From the NCBI RefSeq assembly GCF_013385985.1, contig NZ_JACAOY010000009.1, positions 27,556 through 91,555 of the forward strand: a stretch of 64,000 bases of DNA, given 5' to 3'. The DNA is from Pseudomonas sp. B6002. GTDB taxonomy: Bacteria; Pseudomonadota; Gammaproteobacteria; Pseudomonadales; Pseudomonadaceae. Positions within the stretch are counted from its first letter, which is position 1, and every line of letters begins with the position of its first letter. The translations under genes and the position numbers were made by a program. The notes beneath the pieces were generated by a model. It saw nothing but the letters and a program-made list of their open reading frames with translations, ran no database searches and was not told the origin of the DNA. Below, piece after piece: positions 17,467 to 26,200 of the stretch.

Positions 17467-17474
17467 TTCGGTCA
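17467..17474. promoter_or_regulatory. TTCGGTCA box upstream of deoR-type gene
   Basis: A single copy of the 8-bp core also found in the control region at 10423-10676. It lies 46 bp upstream of the DeoR start and 59 bp upstream of the divergent gene at 17533, so one repressor could act on both. Confidence 0.4.
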
Positions 17475-17532
17475 CCAATTCAACAGATAAGCCACAGAAT
17501 TTTATTCATTCATCAAAAAAACAGAGGTATTT

Positions 17533-17889
17533 ATGCGCAAGATTTTTCTCGCCTGCCCTTACAGCCATGCCGATGCGGCCGTGGTCGAGGAACGGTTTAT
17601 CGCTTGCAACAAGGTTGCTGCCGGGATTATCGAGGCGGGTCATGCCGTGTTCAGCCAAGTGTCGATGTCTCACCCGATCAACCAGACGTTCGTGGGCAAG
17701 GACAACGCAGCCATCGGCAAGCTATGGGCGCCGGTGGATGAGGTGTTCATGGCGTTGCTCGACGAGCTGATCGTGCTGGACCTGCCGGGGTGGGAATTGA
17801 GTGGGGGGATCAAGCGCGAGATCGCGTTTTTTGAAGCCAGGGGACGCCGGGTAAGCCTGTGGTCGAACGTTGCAGCACAATTCACCTGA
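17533..17889 (+). CDS. DUF1937-like protein, nucleoside 2-deoxyribosyltransferase superfamily
   Basis: 118 residues, a compact Rossmann-like protein. It begins RKIFLACPYSHADAAVVEER and has VGKDNAAIGKLWAPV near residue 55 and a D-E-L-I-V-L-D-L-P strand near 80. This is the pattern of DUF1937/DUF4406 proteins related to nucleoside deoxyribosyltransferases. The biochemical function is not known for most of these. It is divergent from the DeoR gene, with an AGAGGT site just before the ATG, and a REPIN follows. Its link to the neighbouring operon is only positional. Confidence 0.65.
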   Translation: MRKIFLACPYSHADAAVVEERFIACNKVAAGIIEAGHAVFSQVSMSHPINQTFVGKDNAAIGKLWAPVDEVFMALLDELIVLDLPGWELSGGIKREIAFFEARGRRVSLWSNVAAQFT

Positions 17890-17914
17890 CCCTGACGGCT
17901 AATTCCTATCCCCC

Positions 17915-18005
17915 CTGTAGGAGCTGGCTTGCCAGCGATGGCGGCAGGTCAGGCAACTTCGCGTCCACTGACAGATCGCCATCGCCGGCAAGCCGGCTCC
18001 TACAG
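17915..18005. repeat. REPIN, TGTAGGAGC type
   Basis: Left arm CTGTAGGAGCTGGCTTGCCA and right arm ending CCGGCAAGCCGGCTCCTACAG form an imperfect inverted pair between two convergent genes. The two arms differ (GCTGGC against GCCGGC), showing arm divergence. Confidence 0.88.
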
Positions 18006-18023
18006 GTCCAACACACCGGCAGG

Positions 18024-18713
18024 TCAGACGGACAGGTAGCGGCTGATCGTGGCCTCGTCCACGCGGTCACGGGTCTCTTCGATCACGAAGCGGCCCTTCT
18101 CGATGACGAGGAAGCGGTCGGCGATTTCCAGGGTGAAGGACAGCACCTGCTCGGACACGACGATGGTCAGGTCCCGCAGGTTGCGGATCTCCTTCAAGGT
18201 GCGGGCGATGTCCTTGATGATCGACGGCTGGATCCCCTCCGTCGGTTCATCGAGCAACAACACCTTGGGGTTGGTCGCCAGCGCGCGGGCAATTGCCAGC
18301 TGCTGTTGCTGCCCACCGGACAGGTTGCCGCCCTTGCGCGATTGCATGTCGTGCAGCACCGGAAACAACGCGTACAGATCCTCCGGCACCTTGCCCCGCG
18401 CCGAGGCCGGCAGGCCGGTCTGGATGTTTTCCAGCACGGTCATGCTCGGGAAAATCATGCGGCCCTGGGGCACATAGGCGATGCCCCGCTCTACCCGCTC
18501 GTGGGTTTCCAGTGCCGACACATCGTGCCCGTCCACACTCACCTGGCCTTTCCATTGCGGCAGGATGCCCATCAGGCTCTTGAACAAGGTGGTCTTGCCC
18601 ATGCCGTTGCGGCCCATCACCGCGACAATCTCGCGCTTGGCCACGTTCAGGTCCAGGTCGTGGAGGATCTGGCTCTGCCCGTAGCCGCAGGACAATTGGT
18701 CGATCTTGAACAT
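18024..18713 (-). CDS. urtE: Urea-type ABC transporter ATP-binding protein UrtE
   Basis: 229 residues, a LivF-type ATPase. Walker A GRNGMGKTTLFKSLMG is near residue 34, the signature NLSGGQQQQLAIARAL near 132, and Walker B VLLLDEPTEGIQPSIIKD near 153. The phrase LDEPTEGIQPSII is the usual UrtE wording. It is the last gene of a leftward urtABCDE operon and powers import across the inner membrane with UrtD. No urease genes follow in this window, so urea as substrate is assumed from family only. Confidence 0.9.
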   Translation of the reverse strand: MFKIDQLSCGYGQSQILHDLDLNVAKREIVAVMGRNGMGKTTLFKSLMGILPQWKGQVSVDGHDVSALETHERVERGIAYVPQGRMIFPSMTVLENIQTGLPASARGKVPEDLYALFPVLHDMQSRKGGNLSGGQQQQLAIARALATNPKVLLLDEPTEGIQPSIIKDIARTLKEIRNLRDLTIVVSEQVLSFTLEIADRFLVIEKGRFVIEETRDRVDEATISRYLSV

Positions 18714-18723
18714 GCCTGCTTCC

Positions 18724-19482
18724 TCAGTGGCCCAAATACACTTCGATGACTTTAGGGTTGCTCTGCACCGACTCCATGCTGCCCTCGGCCAGCACCTTGC
18801 CCTGGTGCAGCACCGTGACCTTGTGGGCGATGCTTTTGACGAACTCCATGTCGTGCTCGATCACCAGCACCGAACGGCCCTGGCTGATGCGGTTGAGCAG
18901 CTCGGCGGTCTGTGCGCGTTCGTTGACGCTCATGCCCGCCACGGGCTCGTCGAGCATCAGCAGCTCGGGGTCTTGCATCAGCAGCATGCCAATTTCCAGC
19001 CACTGCTTTTGCCCGTGGGACAAGAGGTCGGCCTGCTGTTGCAGCAAATCGCCGAGGAAGATCTCCCGCGCCACCTCCTCCACCCGTGCGATCACCTGGG
19101 CGTTGCGCTTGAAGAACAGCGCGCCCCACACCTTGCGCCCGGCCGGGTAGGACATCTCCAGGTTCTCGAACACCGTGAGGTTTTCGTAGATCGATGGGTT
19201 CTGGAACTTGCGCCCCACACCTGCGCGCACGATGTTGTATTCGCGCATTTTTGTCAGTTCCTGCCCGTCGAACTGGATGCTGCCGCTGGTGGCGCGGGTC
19301 TTGCCGCAGATCAGGTCGAGCACGGTGGTCTTGCCGGCGCCGTTGGGGCCGATCACCACGCGCACTTCATTGCGGTCGATATACAGGTTGAGGTTGTCGA
19401 CCGCCTTGAAGCCATCAAACGACACGGTGAGGCCTTCGATGGCCAGCACCGGTTTCTTCATCTCAAAGCCGACGGCGCTCAT
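18724..19482 (-). CDS. urtD: Urea-type ABC transporter ATP-binding protein UrtD
   Basis: 252 residues, LivG-type. Walker A IGPNGAGKTTVLDLICG is near residue 42, signature LSHGQKQWLEIGMLLMQ near 151 and Walker B LLMLDEPVAGMSVNERAQT near 172. Its start overlaps the urtC stop (ATGA) and urtE begins 11 bp after its stop. LSHGQKQWLEIGM in place of LSGGQ is characteristic of UrtD. The first residues (before MKKPVLAIEG) could be extra, as a second Met occurs at codon 8. Confidence 0.9.
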   Translation of the reverse strand: MSAVGFEMKKPVLAIEGLTVSFDGFKAVDNLNLYIDRNEVRVVIGPNGAGKTTVLDLICGKTRATSGSIQFDGQELTKMREYNIVRAGVGRKFQNPSIYENLTVFENLEMSYPAGRKVWGALFFKRNAQVIARVEEVAREIFLGDLLQQQADLLSHGQKQWLEIGMLLMQDPELLMLDEPVAGMSVNERAQTAELLNRISQGRSVLVIEHDMEFVKSIAHKVTVLHQGKVLAEGSMESVQSNPKVIEVYLGH

Positions 19483-20630
19483 GGCTGGGTCTCCAGGATT
19501 TTGGTTTTAGCCTTGGCTTTGACCGGGGCTTTCACCACCGGTGTGCGCCGCAGCAGTTTGGCCAACGCCTGGCGGCCATGGCTCTCCCACAATCCGGCCA
19601 GGCCGTTGGGGAAGTACATCACCACGGCAATGAACAACCCGCCCATCAGGTACAGCCACAGTTCGGGAAACGACTCGGAAAAGTAGGTCTTGCCGTAGTT
19701 CACCAGCAACGCGCCATACACCGCGCCCAGCAGCGACATGCGCCCGCCCACGGCGGCAAAGATCACCATCTCGATCGACGGCACGACGCCCACGAACGAC
19801 GGCGACATGAAGCCCACCTGCAAGGCAAACATCGCCCCGCCCATCGCCGAGAACGCAGCGGCCACACAGAACACGAAGATCTTGAAGCTGGCCACGTCAT
19901 AGCCGGAAAAACGCACGCGCTCTTCCTTGTCGCGCATCGCCATCAGCAACCGACCGAGCTTGGACGCGAGGATGAAGCGGCCAATGAAGATGCAGCCAAA
20001 CAGCAAGCCCGCGTTGATGAAGTACAGGATCAGCTTGGCGCTGTCGGTGCGCAGGTCCCAGCCGAGCAGGGTCTTGAGGTCGGTGATGCCATTGACGCCA
20101 CCGGTCAGGCCTTGCTGGCCGACGATCAGCACGGTGAGGATCAGTGCAATCGCCTGGGTGACGATGGAGAAATACACATCCCCCACACGGCGTTTGAACA
20201 ACGCCATGCCGATGATAAATGCCAGGAGTACCGGCACCGCGATCACCGCAAAAACGGTAAAGCTGAAACTGTGGAACGGCTGCCACAACAGCGGCAGTTC
20301 GGTGATCTGGTTCCAGTCCATGAAGTCCGGGATGCCAGGGGTGGATTGGATTTTGGTGCTCTCCGGGTCCGATGCCTCCAGCTTGAGGAACATCGCCATG
20401 CAATAGCCGCCAACGCCGAAGAACACGCCCTGCCCCAGGCTGAGAATGCCGCCATAGCCCCAGCACAGCACCAGGCCCACCGCGACGAACGCGTAGGTCA
20501 GGTACTTGCCGACCATGTTCAGGCGGAACGCGTCCAGGGTCAGGGGGAATACCACCAGGATCAACAGCCCCAGCAGCACGATGCCGATCAGGTTTTGCTG
20601 GCCGCCCAGCAGCTTGTCTAAAGCCTTCAT
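19479..20630 (-). CDS. urtC: Urea-type ABC transporter permease UrtC
   Basis: 383 residues, a LivM-type permease with about nine to ten membrane segments and the characteristic WGYGGILSLGQGVFFGVGGY block near residue 56. The basic C-terminal tail (alternating Lys/Ala, VKAPVKAKAKTK) is cytoplasmic. It partners with UrtB to form the channel. The stop overlaps the urtD start by 4 bp, and the gap to urtB is 10 bp, so the whole set is one operon. Confidence 0.9.
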   Translation of the reverse strand: MKALDKLLGGQQNLIGIVLLGLLILVVFPLTLDAFRLNMVGKYLTYAFVAVGLVLCWGYGGILSLGQGVFFGVGGYCMAMFLKLEASDPESTKIQSTPGIPDFMDWNQITELPLLWQPFHSFSFTVFAVIAVPVLLAFIIGMALFKRRVGDVYFSIVTQAIALILTVLIVGQQGLTGGVNGITDLKTLLGWDLRTDSAKLILYFINAGLLFGCIFIGRFILASKLGRLLMAMRDKEERVRFSGYDVASFKIFVFCVAAAFSAMGGAMFALQVGFMSPSFVGVVPSIEMVIFAAVGGRMSLLGAVYGALLVNYGKTYFSESFPELWLYLMGGLFIAVVMYFPNGLAGLWESHGRQALAKLLRRTPVVKAPVKAKAKTKILETQP

Positions 20631-20640
20631 CTGCTCGCCT

Positions 20641-21558
20641 CTACTTGCGCACTTTGATGGAGAACAACCCTTGCGGGCGCAGCATCAGGATCAGGATCAC
20701 CGAGGACAAGGTGAGTACCTTGGCCATCGAGCCACTGAGGAAAAACTCCGACAGCGATTGGGTCTGGGCAATCACGAACGCCGAGGCGATGGTGCCGAAC
20801 AGGCTCTGCGCACCGCCAAACACCACCACCAGGAAGGTATCGACGATGTACTGCGAACCCGCCGTGGGCCCGGTGGAGCCAATGGTGGTGAACGCCGCAC
20901 CCGCCACCCCGGCCACGCCGCAACCCAGGGCGAAGGTCATGCGGTCGACCTTGCGCGTATTGATGCCTACCGCCCGGCTCATCAGGCGGTTCTGCACCGT
21001 GGCGCGCACCTGCAAGCCCCAGCGCGAGCGGTAGAGCATGATGAAGATCGCACCGGTCAGCAGCAGGGTCAGGCCCATCATGAACAGGCCGTTGCGCGGG
21101 ATCTCGATGGCGTCGGTGAAGTTTACCGAGCCCATTAGCCAGGCCGGCGGTTCGGCGCTGACCTCACGGGCGCCGAACACCGAGCGGAAGGTTTGCTGCA
21201 TCACCAGGGACAAGCCCCAGGTCGCCAGCAAGGTGTCCAGCGGGCGCTTGTACAAACGGCTGATCATCGCCCACTCCACCAGCCAGCCGATGGCGCCGGC
21301 AACGAGGAACGACAGGGCGATGGCAAAGAAGAAGTAATAGGGTTGGAAGCTCGGCGCAAAGTGCGCGGTCAGGCTGGAACACACGTAGGTGGTGTAGGCG
21401 CCGATGGTCAGGAACTCGCCGTGGGCCATGTTGATCACGCCCATCTGACCAAAGATGATCGCCAGCCCCAATGCCATCAGCAACAGCACGCAGAACACGG
21501 ACAAGCCGTTGAACCCCTGCATTGCCGCGATGGCTCCAAATTCCGATAGCCATTCCAT
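20641..21558 (-). CDS. urtB: Urea-type ABC transporter permease UrtB
   Basis: 305 residues from the ATG at 21558 (MEWLSEFGAIAAMQGFNGLS); the frame is open further upstream but into a REPIN. It is a LivH-type permease with the block GLAIIFGQMGVINMAHGEF near residue 35 and about eight membrane segments. It forms the heteromeric pore with UrtC. It is 146 bp downstream of urtA, separated by a REPIN that may lower expression of the membrane genes relative to the binding protein. Confidence 0.9.
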   Translation of the reverse strand: MEWLSEFGAIAAMQGFNGLSVFCVLLLMALGLAIIFGQMGVINMAHGEFLTIGAYTTYVCSSLTAHFAPSFQPYYFFFAIALSFLVAGAIGWLVEWAMISRLYKRPLDTLLATWGLSLVMQQTFRSVFGAREVSAEPPAWLMGSVNFTDAIEIPRNGLFMMGLTLLLTGAIFIMLYRSRWGLQVRATVQNRLMSRAVGINTRKVDRMTFALGCGVAGVAGAAFTTIGSTGPTAGSQYIVDTFLVVVFGGAQSLFGTIASAFVIAQTQSLSEFFLSGSMAKVLTLSSVILILMLRPQGLFSIKVRK

Positions 21559-21594
21559 GATGATGGTCTCCTGAGAACCAGGTTGAGAACAGAC

Positions 21595-21683
21595 CTGTAG
21601 GAGCCGGCTTGCCGGCGATCCAGGCACCCCGGTGTTTCAGTTGCACCGAGGGGATGCCATCGCCGGCAAGCCGGCTCCTACAG
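21595..21683. repeat. REPIN, TGTAGGAGC type, inside the urt operon
   Basis: CTGTAGGAGCCGGCTTGCCG and its reverse complement at 21664-21683 are perfectly paired around a spacer. It lies between urtA and urtB, a common place for stability or attenuation hairpins after a highly expressed binding-protein gene. Confidence 0.9.
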
Positions 21684-21704
21684 GGGTTGTGCCAGCCTTA
21701 GGGG

Positions 21705-22913
21705 TTATTGGTAGCCTTTGGGGAACGGGTTCGGCTCGATCAGATCCGACTCGTAGATCACCTTGAACTGGCCGTTGGGCTGCACTTCACCGATGCGCGA
21801 CTTGCTCCACAGGTGATGGTTCTCGTGGATCTTCACGTAGCCTTCCGGCGCGGTTTTCAGCTCGATGCCTGGCGATGCGGCCACCACTTTATCCACGTCG
21901 AAACTGCCGGCCTTCTCCACCGCGGCTTTCCACAGCCATGGGCCGAGGTAGGCGGCCTGGGTCACGTCGCCGATCACCGCGTCCTTGCCGTACTTGGCCT
22001 TGAAGGCTTCGACGAAGGCTTTGTTGTTCGGGTTGTCCAGGCTCTGGAAGTACTTCATCGAGGCATAGAAACCGGCCATGTTTTCACCGCCGATGCCGAG
22101 CAGTTCGTCTTCGGTGACCGACAGCGTCAGCAAGGTCTGCTTGGACGCGTTCACGCCGGCCGCGTTGAGCTGTTTGTAGAAGGCCACGTTGGAGCCGCCG
22201 ACCACCGCTGCAAACACCACATCCGGCTTCTTCAGCTTGACCTTGTTGATCAGCGAACCGAACTGGGTGTTGCCCAGCGGGTAGTAATCTTCGCCGACCA
22301 CGGTGCCGTGCAGCACGTTTTCAATGTGCTTGCGTGCGATCTTCATCGAGGTGCGCGGCCAGATGTAGTCCGAGCCCACCAGGTAGAAGGTCTTGGCGCC
22401 TTTGGTCTTGGCGATCCAGTCGAGGCTGGCGAGGATCTGCTGGGTGGCTTCCTGCCCGGTGTAGATCACGTTTTTCGACTGCTCCAGGCCTTCGTAGAAG
22501 GTCGGGTAGTAGAGCAAACCGTTTTCTTTTTCGAAGATCGGCAACACCGCTTTGCGCGACGCCGAGGTCCAGCAGCCGAACACGGCGGCGACCTTGTCGT
22601 TGACCAGCAGCTTCTTGGCTTTCTCGGCGAAGGTCGGCCAGTCGGATGCGCCGTCTTCCTGGATCACCTTGATCTGCCGACCGAGAATACCGCCCGACGC
22701 GTTGATCTGCTCGATGGCCAGGCGCTCGGCCTGGATCGAGCCGGTCTCGGAAATAGCCATGGTGCCGGTGGCCGAGTGCAACTGGCCGACGGTGACTTCG
22801 GTGGGGGTCACGGCCAAGCCTTCGTTGTCGGCCAGCACGCCCTGGCTGAACAGAGCGGCCGCCAGTAATGACAAGGCCAACAGCGGTGTGGAGCGGATCA
22901 ATCTGGGTGCCAT
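21705..22913 (-). CDS. urtA: Urea-type ABC transporter substrate-binding protein UrtA
   Basis: 402 residues from the ATG at 22913, which has a GAGGAG site 7 nt upstream and is followed by a signal peptide (MAPRLIRSTPLLALSLLAAA...). The mature part starts near EVTVGQLHSATGTMAISETG and contains DGASDWPTFAEKAKKLL and VFGCWTSASRKAVLPIFE, typical of UrtA/AmiC-type family-5 binding proteins. It captures urea or a short amide/ureide in the periplasm. It is divergent from the NCS1-kinase gene, and the operator-like TACGTCA sites sit upstream. No urease follows, so another ureido or amide ligand is plausible. Confidence 0.87.
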   Translation of the reverse strand: MAPRLIRSTPLLALSLLAAALFSQGVLADNEGLAVTPTEVTVGQLHSATGTMAISETGSIQAERLAIEQINASGGILGRQIKVIQEDGASDWPTFAEKAKKLLVNDKVAAVFGCWTSASRKAVLPIFEKENGLLYYPTFYEGLEQSKNVIYTGQEATQQILASLDWIAKTKGAKTFYLVGSDYIWPRTSMKIARKHIENVLHGTVVGEDYYPLGNTQFGSLINKVKLKKPDVVFAAVVGGSNVAFYKQLNAAGVNASKQTLLTLSVTEDELLGIGGENMAGFYASMKYFQSLDNPNNKAFVEAFKAKYGKDAVIGDVTQAAYLGPWLWKAAVEKAGSFDVDKVVAASPGIELKTAPEGYVKIHENHHLWSKSRIGEVQPNGQFKVIYESDLIEPNPFPKGYQ

Positions 22914-22979
22914 GGGGCGACTCCTCTGCAATGAGGAGTCCAGCATGGCGGCAGGGGGCCAGCGCGGGTATACGCAGCC

Positions 22980-23008
22980 TGACGTAAGCGGGTACGTCAT
23001 TTGACGTA
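22980..23008. promoter_or_regulatory. Three TGACGTA/TACGTCA half-sites, candidate response-regulator operator
   Basis: TGACGTA (22980-22986), TACGTCA (22993-22999) and TGACGTA (23002-23008) lie in the intergenic region. The last two form a perfect palindrome with a 2-bp centre. They are 67-95 bp upstream of urtA and would suit a LuxR/NarL-type regulator such as the one at 26573. Position-based inference. Confidence 0.5.
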
Positions 23009-23063
23009 TGCCGCTGCGCACCATTTTCGCGCAGGATCGCGCCCGCCCACCGCCCCAAAACCC

Positions 23064-23154
23064 TGTGGGAGCTGGCTTGCCTGCGATAGCGGTGTGTCAG
23101 CCGACCTCTCCAGTGCCCGATCCACCGCTATCGCAGGCAAGCCAGCTCCCACAT
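23064..23154. repeat. REPIN, GTGGGAGC type
   Basis: TGTGGGAGCTGGCTTGCCTG and the matching right arm CAGGCAAGCCAGCTCCCACA form an almost perfect inverted pair. The element occupies the 5' side of the sensor-kinase gene, within the 301-bp divergent region that also carries the TACGTCA sites. Confidence 0.9.
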
Positions 23155-23214
23155 TTTGAATCGGGGCATGGAACTTGCTCATCCGATTTAGCCTTCTTTG
23201 CGGAGTCTCCCACC

Positions 23215-26200
23215 GTGCATCCCCCTCCCGGCACCCAGCGCATCGTCAAGATCCGCCGCGACTACAACACCTGGGTCGCCGACGAGACCATGGAAGACTA
23301 CGCCCTGCGCTACACCCCCAAGTCCTTTCGCAAATGGTCGGAGCTGCGCATCGCCAACACGGCCCTGGGCGCGGTGTCGTTCCTGGCGCTGGAGGCCATC
23401 GGCGGCGTCTTGGCCTTGAGCTACGGGTTCACCAACACCTTCTGGGCGATCCTGGCGATCAGCCTGGTGATTTTCCTCACCGGCCTGCCCATCAGTTATT
23501 ACGCCGCGCGCTACGGCGTGGACATGGACCTGCTCACCCGTGGCGCCGGTTTCGGCTATATCGGTTCCACCATCACCTCGCTGATCTACGCCAGCTTCAC
23601 CTTCCTGTTCTTCGCCCTCGAAGCGGCAATCATGGCCCTGGCTTTGGAGCTGTATTTCCACATTCCGCTGGCGATTGCCTATGTGATCTGTTCATTGCTG
23701 GTGATCCCCTTGGTGGCCTACGGCGTGACCCTGATCAGCCGCCTGCAGCTGTGGACGCAGCCGATCTGGCTGCTGTTGCTGGTGCTGCCCTACGGCTTTG
23801 TGGCGTGGAAAAACCCCGACGCCTTCAGCGACTGGACCAGCTTTGTCGGGCGCAGCGGCGAAGGGGGCGGGTTCAACCTGCTGGCGTTCTGCGCCGCATG
23901 CACCGTGGCGCTGTCCCTGGTGACGCAGATCGGCGAACAGGTCGACTACCTGCGCTTCCTGCCGGAAAAAACCGCCGCCAACCGTAAGCGCTGGTGGGCC
24001 GCCCTGCTCTGCGCCGGCCCCGGCTGGATCATCCCCGGCGCGTTGAAGATGTTTGCCGGGGCGTTCCTGGCGTTTCTCGCCCTGCAACACGAAATTCCCA
24101 TGGAGCGCGCCGCCGAGCCGACCCAGATGTACCTGGTCGCCTTCCGCTATGTGTTCAGCTCGCCGGAATGGGCCCTCGGCGCCATGGTGCTGTTCGTGTT
24201 CATCTCGCAGATGAAGATCAACCTGACCAACGCCTACGCCGGCTCCCTGGCCTGGTCCAACTTCTTTGCCCGCATCACCCACAGCCACCCCGGCCGCGTG
24301 GTGTGGCTGGTGTTCAACGTGGCCATCGCGCTGATGCTGATGGAGCTGGGCGTGTTCGATGTGATCGACCAGGTGCTGGGGCTCTACGCCAATGTGGCGA
24401 TTGCCTGGATCGGCACGCTGGTGGCGGACCTGGTGATCAACAAGCCGTTGGGCCTGTCGCCCAAGCACATCGAGTTCAAGCGCGCGCACCTCTACGACAT
24501 CAACCCGGTGGGGGTCGGTTCGATGCTGATCGCGTCGTTGCTGTCGATCCTCGCCCACTTCGGCCTGTTCGGTGCCCTGGCCCAGGCTGCGCCCCCCTTT
24601 GTCGCGCTGGGCACAGCGCTGGTGATGGCGCCGTTGTTGGCCTGGCTGACCGGGGGCAAGTACTACATCGCCCGCACCAGCGATGTGCAGTTGATTCACC
24701 CGGTGGCGCCGGCCACCCACGCGGTGTGCGGGCTGTGCAGCAACCCGTTCGAAACCGCCGACATGGCGTTCTGCCCGGCCTACAGCACGCCAATCTGCTC
24801 GTTGTGCTGCTCGCTGGATGCGCGTTGTGGCGACCGCTGCAAACCCCACGCGCGCCTGGTCACCCAGTTCGAAGGCGTGTTGCGCTGGCTGCTGCCGAAT
24901 ACGATGATGCCGCGCCTGCACACGCGCCTGGCGCATTACCTGGGGTTGCTGCTGGCGCTGGTGTTGATGCTCGCTGGCGCCCTGGCGTTGATCTACGTGC
25001 AGGCTGCCCAGGGGCTGCCTCATTCGGAAACCTTGTACCAGGCGTTCTTCAAAGCCTTCCTGACCCTGTCGGTGTTGGCCGCCGTGCTCGCCTGGTGGGT
25101 GGTACTCACCCGTGAAAGCCGTGGCGTGGCCCAGCAGGAATCCGACCGCCAGACCCTGCTGCTGATGCAGGAAATCGACGCCCACAGCCTCACCGACCAG
25201 GCCCTGCAACAGGCCAAGGAAGCCTCGGAAGCGGCGAATGCCGCCAAGAGCCGCTACGTCACCGGGCTGTCCCACGAGCTGCGCACACCGCTGAACAGCA
25301 TCCTCGGTTTCACCCAGATCCTGCAGCGCGACAGCGCCATGCCCGAGCAGCATCAGGACGCCCTGGCGACCATCCTGCGCAGCGGCTCGCACCTGGTGTC
25401 GCTGATCGACGGGCTGCTGGATGTGGCCAAGATCGAGGCGGGCAAGTTGCGCCTGGAACTCACCGAAATTCCCTTCCCGGAACTGCTTCACGACCTGGAG
25501 CAGATGTTCACGCCCCAGGCCCAGGACAAGGGCCTGCGCTTTCGCCTGGACTGCGCGGGCAATATCCCGGCGGTGGTGCGCGGTGATGAGAAGCGCGTGC
25601 GGCAGATCCTGATCAACCTGCTAGGCAATGCGGTGAACTTCACCGACAGCGGCGAGGTGTGCCTGCGAGTGAGCTACAGGCGCGAGACGGCCAATTTTGA
25701 AATCATCGACACCGGCATCGGCATAGACCCTGGGCAACTGGAGCGGATTTTCCAGCCGTTCGAGCGTGGCGACCTGATGCGCCAGGACAAGGGCGTGGGC
25801 CTGGGGCTGACCATTACGCGCATGCTCACCGCGCTGATGGGCGGCGAATTGCGCGTCACCAGCGAACTGGACAAGGGCACGTGCTTCCAGGTGCGGCTGT
25901 TCCTGTCCCAGGTACGTGCGCCGCAGGCGGTGGTGCATGTGGAGCACGACATCATCGGCTATCTCGGTTCACGCCGGCGCATTCTGGTGGTGGATGACCA
26001 CGTGGACCATCGCAAGGTACTCAGCGGCATGCTCACGCCCCTGGGGTTTGAAGTGATCCAGGCCAGCAACGGCCAGGACGCGATCCGCCAGGTGGCGCTG
26101 CTGGCCCCTGACCTGATCCTGATGGACCTGTCGATGCCGACGCTGGACGGCTATGAAACCAGCCGCCTGATCCGGCGCAACGCGCTGTCGACCGCACCGA

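Noticed and set aside
23692-25491. 599-codon minus-strand open frame inside the NCS1-kinase gene
   Set aside because: Gln/His/Arg-rich antisense frame; the plus strand has unmistakable carrier and kinase motifs.
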